DNA of 42,934 nucleotides from Chloroflexota bacterium (GTDB lineage: Bacteria; Chloroflexota; FW602-bin22; JACPRP01): assembly GCA_016210495.1 (NCBI GenBank), contig JACQUC010000278.1:1-42934 (forward strand), read 5' to 3'. Position 1 is the first letter of the stretch, and each line of letters starts with the position of its first letter. The notes beneath the pieces were generated by a model. That model saw nothing but the letters and a program-made list of their open reading frames with translations, ran no database searches and was not told the DNA's origin. Below are positions 8,192 through 16,502 of this stretch, in pieces. Both the position numbers and the translations under genes were made by a program.

Positions 8192-9555
8192 TTGGGATCA
8201 CGTCGAAACTGGCGAAGTTCGTAGCAGAAACGAAGTTCACCTCTCTCCCGGCGGTGGCCGTCGGGGAGGCGAAGAAGCATATTTTGGATTGCCTGGGGGT
8301 TACGCTGGCGGGCTCGAGGGAAGAGCCATCCAGGATCGTGGCCGACTTCGTGCGGGAGTCTGGGGGCAATCCTCAGGCTTCAGTGCTTGGCACCGGATTC
8401 ACGACGTCGGCGTCTGACGCCGCGCTGGCCAATGGCACGGCTGCCCACGTGCTGGATTTCGACGACGTTAGCTGGAGCTTGACAGGCCATCCCAGTGCGT
8501 CGATGCTCCCGGCTATACTGGCCGTAGCCGAGCAAACGGGCGCCTCTGGTAAGGATGTTCTTCTGGCCTACGTCTTGGCCCTGGAGGTTGCGGGCAAGCT
8601 GGGGGCGGGCACAAATCCAGCGCACTACGAGCTGGGCTGGCACGCGACAATTACGCTGGGGTCTTTGGGAGCTGCGGCGGCCGCTGCGAAGCTCCTGGAC
8701 CTGGATCGGGATCGTACTGCTATTGCCCTGGGCATTGGCGCTTCTGAAGCCAGCGGGTTGCGACAGAATTTCGGCACGATGACCAAATCTTTGCACGCGG
8801 GGATGGCGGCGCGCAACGGGGTGATGGCGGCGGCCCTGGCGAGAAGCGGCTTCACCGCCGACAGAAGCATCCTGGAGAGCAGGTTCGGCTTCTTCAACGT
8901 CCTCTGCCGAGGGGTATACGACGAGGCCAAGATAGTTGGCCATCTAGGGGACCCCTTCGATGTGCTCTCACCAGGAGTTGGCTTCAAGCAGTACCCGTCG
9001 TGCCACGGCACCCACTGGGCGCTGGACGCAGCCATCGGGTTGGCCTGGGAGCACGACATAGCCCCAGCGCAGGTGCAAGCCATCGAGTGCATCATCCCCG
9101 ACTTGTTCGCGCAAATGCTGATTCATTCCGATCCGCGGTCGGGACTGGAAGGCAAGTTCAGCATGGAGTTCTGTATGGCCGTCGCCTTGCTGGACAGAGC
9201 CGCCGGCCTTCGGCAGTTCTCCGATGCTAGGGTACAGGCTCCCGATGTTCGCGAGCTGATGAAGAAGGTGAAGGTCGTCATCGACCGCGAGTCGAGCGAG
9301 GCGGGGCGCACTTCCAATTTCAGCCATGTCACGCTACGCCTGAACGATGGCAGGACGCTCGCTCGCCGCGTCGACGTTCCGAAGGGAATGCCCGAGTGCC
9401 CGCTCACGATGGACGAGGTGGTGGACAAGTATCGGGACTGCGCCGGCCTCGTGCTCGCGCGAGGAGATGTGGAGAGGTCCATCGACATGATAACTGGCTT
9501 GGATGAGCAGAGGGACCTTTCGAAGTTGATGAACCTGATGCGGGCCGTGGACTAA
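8188..9555 (+). CDS. MmgE/PrpD family protein
   Basis: 455 residues, starting at ATG 8188, which overlaps the preceding stop (ATGA). It follows the MmgE/PrpD pattern from end to end: AKKHILDCLGVTLAG near residue 30, NGTAAHVLDFDDV near 85, GWHATITLGSLGAAAAAAKL near 150, MTKSLHAGMAARNGVMAA near 200, and VGFKQYPSCHGTHWALDA near 265. PrpD is 2-methylcitrate dehydratase. The wider family also has cis-aconitate decarboxylase and many uncharacterised members. No prpB or prpC lies nearby, so a methylcitrate role is not supported. The tight coupling to the nitroreductase fusion suggests the two act on one pathway. Confidence 0.88.
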   Translation: MIGITSKLAKFVAETKFTSLPAVAVGEAKKHILDCLGVTLAGSREEPSRIVADFVRESGGNPQASVLGTGFTTSASDAALANGTAAHVLDFDDVSWSLTGHPSASMLPAILAVAEQTGASGKDVLLAYVLALEVAGKLGAGTNPAHYELGWHATITLGSLGAAAAAAKLLDLDRDRTAIALGIGASEASGLRQNFGTMTKSLHAGMAARNGVMAAALARSGFTADRSILESRFGFFNVLCRGVYDEAKIVGHLGDPFDVLSPGVGFKQYPSCHGTHWALDAAIGLAWEHDIAPAQVQAIECIIPDLFAQMLIHSDPRSGLEGKFSMEFCMAVALLDRAAGLRQFSDARVQAPDVRELMKKVKVVIDRESSEAGRTSNFSHVTLRLNDGRTLARRVDVPKGMPECPLTMDEVVDKYRDCAGLVLARGDVERSIDMITGLDEQRDLSKLMNLMRAVD

Positions 9556-9562
9556 TCTAATC

Positions 9563-9586
9563 TAGGGGCGACCGGCCGTCGCCCGG
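9563..9586. repeat. Palindromic repeat of the TAGGGGCG family
   Basis: TAGGGGCGACCGGCCGTCGC is an imperfect palindrome just after the PrpD stop. It resembles the units at 13344, 13475, 18787 and 35327, which all start or end with TAGGGGCG or CGCCCCTA. Confidence 0.5.
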
Positions 9587-9624
9587 CGAACATTAACCAG
9601 TGTCGTTCTTGGAGAAGGGTCGTT

Positions 9625-10749
9625 ATGTCATCACTACGTTTCCTGACCGCTGGCGAGTCGCACGGCCCGGCGTTGGCGGCCATCGTCGAAGGGATGCCCG
9701 CCGGAGTTGCTCTCGACGAGGGAATCATCACTCGCGACCTCCGGCGCCGGCAGGAGGGCTACGGGAGAGGGGGCCGGATGAAGATCGAGCGCGACGAGGC
9801 GGAGATCCTGGGCGGCGTGCTGGCGGGCCGCACCAGTGGTGCCCCCATTGCGTTGCGAGTCGAGAACAAGGACTGGGCCAACTGGAAGGGCAAAGAGGTG
9901 CCCCCGCAGACCATACCGCGGCCGGGACACGCCGATCTCGCGGGCAAGCTCAAGCACGGCCACGAGGAGTTCCGTGTTGTGGCCGAGCGCGCCAGCGCCC
10001 GGGCTACCGCGATGCTGGTAGCCGCTGGTGCAGTCGCCAGGGCTCTGATGACCGAGCTTGGTATCTCTGTCTACAGCCAGGTGATCGCCATAGGCACTGT
10101 CAAGGCCAATCCGGTGGCGATGCCCTTGCCGCAGCTTATGGAGCGCCTGGAGGCGTCGTCTTTGCGCTGCCCAGATTCGGAGGCCGAAGCAGCCATGCGG
10201 CAGGCCATCGACGAGGCACGGGACGCTGGCGACTCGCTTGGGGGCGTCTTCGAGGTCACTGCCATTGGCGTTCCGCCCGGCCTCGGCAGCTACACGCATT
10301 GGGACCGGCGCCTCGACGGGCGTCTGGCTCAGGCGATGATGAGCATTCCCGCCATCAAGGGCGTGGAGATCGGCGATGGGTTCGCGATAGCAGCCAAGAT
10401 GGGTACCCAGGCCCACGACGAGCTCTTCTATCGCGACGGTAGAATCTGCCGGGTGTCCAATCGCGCCGGGGGTATCGAGGGCGGCGTGAGCAATGGCGAG
10501 CCTATCATCGTGCGGGCGGCCATGAAGCCGATTCCGACCACGGTGGCCCCCCAGCGCTCCGTGGACATCGCCACGCGGCAGGAGACTCAGACGAAGTACC
10601 AGCGGTCCGACGTGTGCGCCGTGCCGGCGGCCGCGGTTGTCGGGGAGGCGATGATGGCATGGGTGCTGGCGGACGCTTTACTGGAGAAGTTTGGCGGCGA
10701 CAACTTAGCGGACGTGAAGGTCGCGCTGGAGAGGTATCTGACAACATAG
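9625..10749 (+). CDS. aroC: Chorismate synthase
   Basis: 374 residues, the usual length. The enzyme converts 5-enolpyruvylshikimate-3-phosphate to chorismate with reduced FMN, the last common step to the aromatic amino acids. Signature elements are clear: [11 protein letters not shown] at the N-terminus, [28 protein letters not shown] with ERASAR after it, [13 protein letters not shown], and [13 protein letters not shown] followed by MKPIPT and [29 protein letters not shown] has an alanine where most relatives have E or D. No other shikimate gene is adjacent, so it is an isolated housekeeping gene. GGAGAAGGG lies a few bases before the ATG. Confidence 0.96.
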   Translation: MSSLRFLTAGESHGPALAAIVEGMPAGVALDEGIITRDLRRRQEGYGRGGRMKIERDEAEILGGVLAGRTSGAPIALRVENKDWANWKGKEVPPQTIPRPGHADLAGKLKHGHEEFRVVAERASARATAMLVAAGAVARALMTELGISVYSQVIAIGTVKANPVAMPLPQLMERLEASSLRCPDSEAEAAMRQAIDEARDAGDSLGGVFEVTAIGVPPGLGSYTHWDRRLDGRLAQAMMSIPAIKGVEIGDGFAIAAKMGTQAHDELFYRDGRICRVSNRAGGIEGGVSNGEPIIVRAAMKPIPTTVAPQRSVDIATRQETQTKYQRSDVCAVPAAAVVGEAMMAWVLADALLEKFGGDNLADVKVALERYLTT

Positions 10750-10820
10750 CAATTGCAGCCTGCCGGGGCGAGGGTGAATCGGCTTTGCGAGCGGAAATTC
10801 GATTGCGTACGAGGGAACGA

Positions 10821-10858
10821 CCCTCACCCTAACCCTCTCCCTGGAAGGTAGAGGGGAC
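10821..10858. repeat. CTCTCCC hairpin repeat, copy 2
   Basis: CCCTCACCCTAACCCTCTCC with a loop and TAGAGGGGAC. It is the same element as at 3745, here between aroC and the MFS gene. Confidence 0.7.
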
Positions 10859-10917
10859 AATGCGCGCGGCCTTGCTTGCTAGCTAGCTAACTGGTATTGC
10901 GTTAGCTTGATGCGCGT

Positions 10918-10940
10918 GGGGCAGGTTTCAAACCTGCTCC
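10918..10940. repeat. GTTTCAAAC-core palindrome
   Basis: GCAGGTTT and AAACCTGC pair around a single C (10921-10937). Palindromes with the same centre occur at 18748-18774 and 33235-33267. No T-tract follows, so it is not a typical terminator. Confidence 0.5.
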
Positions 10941-10998
10941 GAAAGACCGCACGTTTGGCGCCAGATCATTTGGCCACACGCGAGTTAGGAGCGGCGAC

Positions 10999-12366
10999 AT
11001 GATAGCTCAGCGGCCCGCCTCAGGCGGGCCAAAGCCCCGTTTCTTCTACGGGTGGATCATACTCGCCTCGACGTTCACCACCCTTTTTATGGCCACGGGG
11101 ATGCAGTACAGCTTCGGCGTGTTCTTCAAGCCAATTTTGAACGAGTTCGGCTGGGACCGAGCCTCACTTTCCCTGGCAGCCTCGATCAACGCGATGGTCT
11201 ACGGCTCCCTGCAGCCGCTCATAGGCAAGATCATAGACGAGCGCGGCCCACGGCCCGTGATGATCACGTGTGGCATCGTGATGTCCGCCGGGATCGCGGC
11301 CATCAGCCTGACGAGCGATCTGTGGGTCATCTACGTTGCCTACGGCGTGGTCGCCGCCTCCGGGGTCGCAGGTCTCACTGTGGTCAGCACCTCAGCGTTG
11401 GTGGTACGATGGTTCGTGAAGCGCCGAGGCATGGCGCTGAGCGTCGCCGGGGCCGGCTTCGCCGCTGGACAGCTCTTCATCATTCCCGTAGCCGCCTACG
11501 TTATTATGCTATTCGGCTGGCGCAACGCCGCCGTGATACTTGGGGGATTTCTTGGGATCGTCGTGCTTCCCCTGGCCATCTGGGTAATGAAATCCGACCC
11601 TGAGAAGATGGGCTGGCTGCCCGACGGCGAGCGGCTTGACTCAAGCGCCGGGTCGAGCGCCGCGCGGGGGAAGTCGATCACGGCATATTCCTCCGCCCAC
11701 GGTGTAGCGACGCGGGCGGGCGCGAGGACGCCAGCCGGGAATGCCGACAACGCCCCGCCGGTGCCAATCAGGCGACTCGTCAGAACCAGGACCTTCTGGC
11801 TGCTTTGCGGCGGCTTCTACGTCTGTGGCTTCACCGCGAGCCTGGTTCTGACCCACCTGCCGGCCTCGGTGACAGACAGGGGAATGTCGGAGATGGTGGC
11901 CGCCAACGCCATCGGCATCATCGGCCTCGCCGCCACGGTCTCCGCCCTGGCCGTTGGCACGCTGTCAGACTTCACGGGAAGGAAGAACCCCCTGGCTGGG
12001 ATATATGGTTTGCGTGGCCTGGCGCTCTTACTATTGATTAGCGTGGTGAGTGACGTTCCAAGCCTCTATCTTTTTGCCCTACTTTTTGGCATGTCCAGGG
12101 CGGCCACGATACCGCTGACATCGGGCCTGATCGGGGACATCTACGGGCGGCGGTCCATCGGCATAACCTACGGCCTCATTCTCTTTGCCCATCAGGTTGG
12201 GGCAGCTATGGGCAGCTATATGGCCGGCGCCTTCTACGACGCGACGGGGAGCTATTTCTGGGCGTTTTTCACGGCCTCGATGCTGGGTTTCTTCGCCGCC
12301 GTGTGCTCCTATCTGATCAAAGAAGAGCGTAAGGTACGGGAGCCTTCGCTGGCGCCCTCGCGCTAG
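10999..12366 (+). CDS. Major facilitator superfamily transporter
   Basis: 455 residues with twelve predicted membrane segments in two halves. The first half shows FFYGWIILASTF at the N-terminus, then GKIIDERGPRPVM (the MFS loop 2-3 motif) and RRGMALSVAGAGFAAGQ. The arrangement resembles monocarboxylate/oxalate-formate antiporter-like MFS proteins, which move small organic acids. A hydrophilic loop of about 45 residues rich in Ser, Ala and Gly (around 215-260) joins the halves and is longer than usual. The final segments carry GDIYGRRSIGITYG. It overlaps the convergent amidohydrolase gene by four bases. Substrate not determined. Confidence 0.88.
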   Translation: MIAQRPASGGPKPRFFYGWIILASTFTTLFMATGMQYSFGVFFKPILNEFGWDRASLSLAASINAMVYGSLQPLIGKIIDERGPRPVMITCGIVMSAGIAAISLTSDLWVIYVAYGVVAASGVAGLTVVSTSALVVRWFVKRRGMALSVAGAGFAAGQLFIIPVAAYVIMLFGWRNAAVILGGFLGIVVLPLAIWVMKSDPEKMGWLPDGERLDSSAGSSAARGKSITAYSSAHGVATRAGARTPAGNADNAPPVPIRRLVRTRTFWLLCGGFYVCGFTASLVLTHLPASVTDRGMSEMVAANAIGIIGLAATVSALAVGTLSDFTGRKNPLAGIYGLRGLALLLLISVVSDVPSLYLFALLFGMSRAATIPLTSGLIGDIYGRRSIGITYGLILFAHQVGAAMGSYMAGAFYDATGSYFWAFFTASMLGFFAAVCSYLIKEERKVREPSLAPSR

Positions 12367-13190
12367 CTGAGCCCCAGGATACTGGCCGCATTTCCCCCGA
12401 GGATCTTCTCTTTGGCCCGCTCGCTAAGGGGCAGGTTTCTGATGGCCTCGATGTTTCGTTTGACCTGGGGGACGGAGGGCCAGTCGGAGCCGAAGATGAC
12501 TTTGTCTGCGATGCACTCCAGGTCGGGGAAGTAGCTCAGGAGCTTCTGGGGCGGGAGGCCGGCGATCTCCATGTAGACATTCTCGTGCAGGCTCGCCAGA
12601 TGGAAGGCGGCGTCGTACCAGAAGCCCCGGCCACTGTGGGACATGATCAGCGTGAGGTCCGGGAAGTCGACGGCGATCTCGTCGATGAAGAGCGGATCGC
12701 CATGCTTTAGCCGCGTGCCGGCGAAGACCGATGAGCCCGTGTGAAACATGACAGGTATTTGTAGCTGGTCGGCCTTGGCGTAGAGAGCGTACAAGTTGCT
12801 GTCGTGAGGGTAAAACAGGTGATAAGGGGGGAGGATCTTGACGCCCTTGAAGCCTAGCCCGCGCACACAGCGTTCTAATTCCTGGGCGGGGTTGTTTTCG
12901 AGATACGGATTGATGTTGGCGAAGGGGATGAAGAAGTCGATGTCCCGGCAGAGCTCCGCCGTCCTGTCGTTGGACATCACGCCGGCGGTGATGGGGCTCA
13001 TCTCTGCCAGGGCGACGACATAGTCGACTCCGGCGTCGCGGAAGAATCTGCGCGCGCCCGCGCGATTGAGGGTGCCGTCGATGAAGGACTGCGCCGGCTC
13101 AGGGAGGCCGGGCTGCATCCAGTCGACGACGTGGGGGTACCACACCTCGTATACGCTCGCGTGTACGTGGAAGTCGATGACGGGGGCCAT
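12363..13190 (-). CDS. Amidohydrolase-2 family metal-dependent hydrolase/decarboxylase
   Basis: About 275 residues of a TIM-barrel amidohydrolase. Metal-site elements are present: IDFHVHAS at the start, FKGVKILPPYH in the middle, VMFHTGSS and LIMSHSGRG with further histidines, and IFGSDWPSV with the catalytic aspartate. Members of this family include aminocarboxymuconate-semialdehyde decarboxylase-like and 4-oxalomesaconate hydratase-like enzymes, so a role in aromatic or organic-acid breakdown is possible but not shown. ATG at 13190 has AGGA nine bases upstream; an in-frame ATG at 13217 is the alternative. It converges on the MFS transporter, sharing four bases with it. Confidence 0.85.
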   Translation of the reverse strand: MAPVIDFHVHASVYEVWYPHVVDWMQPGLPEPAQSFIDGTLNRAGARRFFRDAGVDYVVALAEMSPITAGVMSNDRTAELCRDIDFFIPFANINPYLENNPAQELERCVRGLGFKGVKILPPYHLFYPHDSNLYALYAKADQLQIPVMFHTGSSVFAGTRLKHGDPLFIDEIAVDFPDLTLIMSHSGRGFWYDAAFHLASLHENVYMEIAGLPPQKLLSYFPDLECIADKVIFGSDWPSVPQVKRNIEAIRNLPLSERAKEKILGGNAASILGLS

Positions 13191-13237
13191 GTGAATTGGT
13201 CCTATGTTATGTTGCATTATGGCTAACTAAGGGACGA

Positions 13238-13276
13238 CCCTCACCCTGTCCCATCTCCCCAGAAGGGAGAGGGGAC
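13238..13276. repeat. CTCTCCC hairpin repeat, copy 3
   Basis: CCCTCACCCTGTCCCATCTC, then a loop and AGGGAGAGGGGAC. It lies upstream of the amidohydrolase gene. Confidence 0.65.
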
Positions 13277-13341
13277 AGGACGCATCGTCCTCATAGGTAT
13301 CAGCCTAAGCAATGCTGACGCCTGAAGGCGCTCGATCATCG

Positions 13342-13504
13342 TAATGTAGGGGCGAACGGCGTTCGCCCGCGTCGTTGGTACGAAGATGCAAGAAATCGGC
13401 GCGAACATTGACGAGGGGCATCGGGCCGACGTTTTGCACGCTGGACGGGCGTCTGGGTCGGATCGAGAGCCCGCGTGGGCGAACGCCGTTCGCCCCTACG
13501 TTAT
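13342..13504. repeat. Inverted pair of palindromic repeats around a 100-base core (MITE-like)
   Basis: TAATGTAGGGGCGAACGGCG and onward (13342-13371) returns as its reverse complement at 13472-13504. Each arm is itself a palindrome (GGGCGAACGGCGTTCGCCC). The core has no reading frame. The element fills much of the 375-base gap between the amidohydrolase and aldehyde oxidoreductase genes; the rest of that gap shows nothing else. The layout resembles a small non-autonomous transposable element; mobility is inferred. Confidence 0.55.
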
Positions 13505-13565
13505 TTGCGTCCCCGGCCGCCGTTGGATAGATCGGTATTGACCCAGGGCCGGGCTGGGCTCAAGG

Positions 13566-15491
13566 CTATCTGAGCCCCAACTTGTCGAGCTTCGCTCTAG
13601 TCGGGACGCCTCGAGCGATGTCCCACCCCCGTTCTTCGTAATACGAGTCCAGTAGCTTCTCGACGTCCTGGGGTGTCACAGCCTTTGTCTTGAAATAGTC
13701 TGAGAGCCGCAACTCCTTGTCGCCGAACTTGATGGGCTGCGTCAGCCATTTCTCGGGAAAGCGATCCTGCCGCCTGTCGAAACCCTCTCGCACGTTGGCG
13801 AATTTGTAAATGTTGAAGGCGCGGTCCGCGGACTCGACCAGCTCTTCGGGCGTCGTCTCCAGGCCCGTGGCGGCCGTGTAAAGCTGTGCGCAGGTGCTGG
13901 CGTCGTAGAGGCGCGAGCTTTGCAAACGAAAGCAGAGGCCCAGGCAGTTCAGCACCGTGCACCAGTTTTCGTAGTGCGCCAGGTAGCGGCCCAGGTTTTC
14001 ACCGCCTGGCTCGAGCGCAACGCGCTGGATGGCTTCCCCGGTGAAGCCCATCCGCCGGGCCATCTTGGCGAAGAACTCCGGCCCCCGCCCCAACGCGACG
14101 GTAAGCCCTCCCGCCGGCATGTCGTGTGCTCCTCTGGGGTTCGTGGCCTGCCCGAGCGTCTCGACGCCCAGGGTGATTCTCGGATCGAAGTCCGGGTCGC
14201 CGCCCTTTATGTGTATGGCATATTTCTCCGAGCCCCTGCCGATGCGCCTGATGGCCTCCAGCCACCCTCCGGCCAGTATCTCACCTAAGCCCTCGCGCCG
14301 CATCACCTGCTCGAGCAGCACCTTTGTCGTCTGATAGCCGGGGATAAGGGGAAGCCCACCCGTGTCCGACGCCGTGATGATGCCCCGGTTGTAGAGCTCC
14401 ATCGCCCAATCGACCAGGGCGCTGAAACCCATCGCGTCGATGCCGTAGCGATTGGCCATATCCAGGTTGGCCATTGCCTGGTCGAGACCTTCAGCCCCGC
14501 ACTTCATGCCGAACGCCAGCACGGAAATGAGGCCCAGAGATACGCTGGTGCATTGCCCGGCGTGCTCGCCCTCTCTCAGCTCGACGACCGCCTTGTCGCC
14601 CGCCATGCACGAAGTGCAGGCTAGCGTTCGACGCTTCATCTGCTCATAGAGGTGTGCGCCAAATCGCTCCATTACTTCGTTTTCCGGATAGACCTCGGCG
14701 CCGTTGTTGCGGATGAAGTGGCCGGCTTTGGCCCAGACCGGCAGAATGAAGTGCAGGCCGAGCCTGGTCCAGTTGTCGCGCAGCGGGTCCTGCCGATGGT
14801 TCTCCGTGAGCTTGTCCACGATGCTCATAAAGCCCTTGCGGTCGGCAACGCGCAGCCCTCTCGAGCCGTAGACGGCGATGGCCTTGAGGTTCTTGGCCCC
14901 AAACACGCCGCCGAGGGTGCGGCCCAAGGTGGCGCACTTGTCGATGAGCACGAGGCTAATGTTGACCCCGTTCTCCCCCGCCGGCCCGGTGCAGGCGATG
15001 ACGAACTTTCCGCCGAGCCTTCGGCTCAGCTCGTCCGTGGCCTGGTAGATGTCCTTGCCCCAGATGAAGTCGGCATCACAAAGCTCGACGTCGTCGTCCG
15101 CGATTTTCAGGAAGACGGGGTTGTCGGCCCTGCCCGTGATGACGAGGTGGTCGTAGCCAGCCCACTTGAGCATCGAGCTCAGTCGGGTGCTGCCCACCGC
15201 CGCACCGATAACGCCCGTGGCCGGGCATTTGTAGGTGGCGAACGACTTGTCAGCGCAGGGTGCCAGCGTGCCGCCAAGGACGCCCGCGCCGATGACGATG
15301 AGGCTATCGGAGGCGTAGGCGTCAGCGTGCGGCCGTGTCTCGTCGAGCGCCAGCTTTGCGTTGTAGCCCCAGCCACCGATGACGCTGCGAGCAAGCCCGA
15401 TATCCAGTGGCTCGCTGGTAACCCTGCCTGTCGAAAGGTCAACGCGCAGGACTCTTCCCGCGTACCCTTTGCCTGTTATCATTGGCTTCAC
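13566..15491 (-). CDS. aor: Aldehyde ferredoxin oxidoreductase (tungsten/molybdenum enzyme)
   Basis: About 641 residues, the usual size. The family oxidises aldehydes to acids with ferredoxin as acceptor, using a bis-pterin tungsten or molybdenum centre and one [4Fe-4S] cluster. The N-terminus reads ITGKGYAGRVLRVDLSTG, then GGWGYNAKLALDE, TGVIGAAVGSTRLSS and GRTLGGVFGAKNLKAIAV. Cluster ligands: CTSC is present, but the third position of the expected C-x2-C-x3-C is aspartate (CTSCMAGD); the distal ligand is in NCLGLC. The start GTG 15491 overlaps the ferredoxin stop (GTGA) and has GAAGGA upstream; ATG 15482 is the alternative. The open frame continues upstream, but those residues are the ferredoxin gene read out of frame. 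Substrate unknown. Confidence 0.9.
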   Translation of the reverse strand: MKPMITGKGYAGRVLRVDLSTGRVTSEPLDIGLARSVIGGWGYNAKLALDETRPHADAYASDSLIVIGAGVLGGTLAPCADKSFATYKCPATGVIGAAVGSTRLSSMLKWAGYDHLVITGRADNPVFLKIADDDVELCDADFIWGKDIYQATDELSRRLGGKFVIACTGPAGENGVNISLVLIDKCATLGRTLGGVFGAKNLKAIAVYGSRGLRVADRKGFMSIVDKLTENHRQDPLRDNWTRLGLHFILPVWAKAGHFIRNNGAEVYPENEVMERFGAHLYEQMKRRTLACTSCMAGDKAVVELREGEHAGQCTSVSLGLISVLAFGMKCGAEGLDQAMANLDMANRYGIDAMGFSALVDWAMELYNRGIITASDTGGLPLIPGYQTTKVLLEQVMRREGLGEILAGGWLEAIRRIGRGSEKYAIHIKGGDPDFDPRITLGVETLGQATNPRGAHDMPAGGLTVALGRGPEFFAKMARRMGFTGEAIQRVALEPGGENLGRYLAHYENWCTVLNCLGLCFRLQSSRLYDASTCAQLYTAATGLETTPEELVESADRAFNIYKFANVREGFDRRQDRFPEKWLTQPIKFGDKELRLSDYFKTKAVTPQDVEKLLDSYYEERGWDIARGVPTRAKLDKLGLR

Positions 15492-15742
15492 GCGCCATCC
15501 TTCGTCTTGAGCGCCCCGTAGCCGCAGTGCAGGACGCAAATGCCGCAGGCCGTACATTCCGGCGTAAACGTGACGATGTTGCCATTGCCCGCAACGCCAT
15601 CGACCGGCTCGATCAGGATGCGCGCCTTGCTCGGATTGAACTCGCGGCGAAACGCCAGCGAGCAGCGCAACTGGCAGATCAAGCAGCCGGTGCACAGCTC
15701 GGCGTTTATACTGTACAATTCCAGCGGATTTCTTCTCGCCAT
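15488..15742 (-). CDS. Dicluster [4Fe-4S] ferredoxin, electron carrier of the aldehyde oxidoreductase
   Basis: 84 residues, starting at ATG 15742 with GAGGAGA just upstream. Two C-x2-C-x2-C-x3-C motifs are present: CTGCLICQLRC near residue 17 and CTACGICVLHC near residue 60, spaced more widely than in minimal clostridial ferredoxins. The last cysteine of each motif lacks the usual following proline. The stop overlaps the oxidoreductase start, so the two are coupled. It most likely passes electrons between the enzyme and the wider ferredoxin pool, like the small subunits of some AOR operons. Confidence 0.88.
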   Translation of the reverse strand: MARRNPLELYSINAELCTGCLICQLRCSLAFRREFNPSKARILIEPVDGVAGNGNIVTFTPECTACGICVLHCGYGALKTKDGA

Positions 15743-15799
15743 ATCTCTCCTCAACAACAGGTGCAGGAGCGCGGAGACCCTCGCGGGGTCCGGTTCGGC

Positions 15800-15933
15800 C
15801 GCAAAGAGCGCAGAGGGTCTGAACCACTGATTGACGCAGATTACCGGATTACGCAGACTACCACATCGCGGAGATTCCGTATCTGGGAAATCCACTAATC
15901 TGCTGGATCTGCGGTTCAGACTCCTTTGCGTCC
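15800..15933. repeat. Fold-back (imperfect inverted repeat) element upstream of the ferredoxin/AOR operon
   Basis: GCAAAGAGCGCAGAGGGTCT plus GAACC on the left pairs with GGTTCAGACTCCTTTGC on the right (15913-15930). A second internal pair is CAGATTA / TAATCTG. The arms enclose about 80 bases with no frame. It sits within the 318-base gap between the ferredoxin start and the T-box promoter; apart from it I see nothing there. Confidence 0.55.
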
Positions 15934-16060
15934 TTCCCTCGCTCGCTACTGTCAACGAGTGAAGGATCCGTCCTCCGCAGTAAATAACGCCTCAGCGGTA
16001 TCTTACCCCGGATATCTTTTCGCCGTCAAGTTCAGTAAAACGGATCTCAGAGTAAAACTA

Positions 16061-16090
16061 TTGACTTTTCAACCGTCGTTGTGGTAGAAT
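16061..16090 (+). promoter_or_regulatory. Promoter of the T-box leader
   Basis: TTGACT (16061-16066) and TAGAAT (16085-16090) are separated by 18 bases, with a TG two bases before the -10 box. Transcription should start near 16097, just ahead of the leader's first stem. Confidence 0.75.
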
Positions 16091-16096
16091 GCCTGC

Positions 16097-16455
16097 AAGT
16101 TAATAGCGTATCGACTGTGAACAGGACTAGTAGGCATCCAGCGAGGTTCAGAGAGTCGGGTTTGGTGTGAGCCGATACCGGCGCAGATGTCCAAATGGAC
16201 CTGGGAGTTGCCAACCGAAAGCCCGTACTGTTGCGAGTAGGCTTGGCCGGAGTTACCACCGTTATCCGGGTGAAGAGTATCGGCCGCAGATCCTTGCCCG
16301 TAGTCCGTGTCGATGTTGGAAGGATGAGGTGGTCCCGTACTCGAGATAAGTGAGGTACTGCTTCTCAGTCTGGTATCCTATGGAGAAGCAGCCTAATTAG
16401 GGTGGCACCACGGGTGCGTATAACGCTCCGTCCCTTTGGGGAACGGAGCTTTTTC
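16097..16455 (+). ncRNA. T-box leader, tRNA-Trp-type, upstream of an M24 peptidase
   Basis: A T-box leader senses uncharged tRNA and decides between termination and read-through. The T-box itself, TTAGGGTGGCACCACGGG, is at 16397-16414, directly before an intrinsic terminator. Stem I is recognisable: AGTA at 16129-16132, paired segments GG-CATC with GATG-T-CC and GCG-A-GGT with ACC-GG-CGC, an AGAGAG bulge at 16150-16155, and the distal loop TTTGGTGTGAG at 16161-16171. The specifier region after the stem reads AAA-TGG-ACC (16193-16201), so the specifier is TGG (Trp). The antiterminator bulge TGGC would pair with a GCCA end, which fits the G discriminator of tRNA-Trp. A Stem III-like segment with GAGTAGGC and CCGTTA follows. 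Confidence 0.88.
16425..16454 (+). terminator. Intrinsic terminator of the T-box leader
   Basis: GCTCCGTCCC (16425-16434) pairs with GGGGAACGGAGC (16438-16449), followed by TTTTT. Its 5' arm starts 11 bases after the T-box sequence, as expected for a transcription-controlling T-box. Confidence 0.88.
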
Positions 16456-16502
16456 ATTTGGCGGGCGTAACGGGTCACTCGAGGAAACGGAGGGCAGGGG
16501 AC

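Noticed and set aside
14652..15521. Plus-strand frame opposite the aldehyde oxidoreductase gene
   Set aside because: Antisense to a conserved enzyme; no ribosome-binding site and no family pattern.
15492..15827. N-terminal extension of the aldehyde oxidoreductase to 753 residues
   Set aside because: The extension is the ferredoxin gene read in another frame. The ferredoxin frame has both cluster motifs, and the GTGA overlap marks the proper start.
16205..16213. Alternative T-box specifier GTT (Val) or TTG (Leu) in GGGAGTTGCC
   Set aside because: Folding Stem I through CATC/GATG and GG/CC places the specifier earlier, at TGG followed by ACC, which also agrees with the TGGC antiterminator bulge. 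Valine and leucine tRNAs have A discriminators and would need TGGT.
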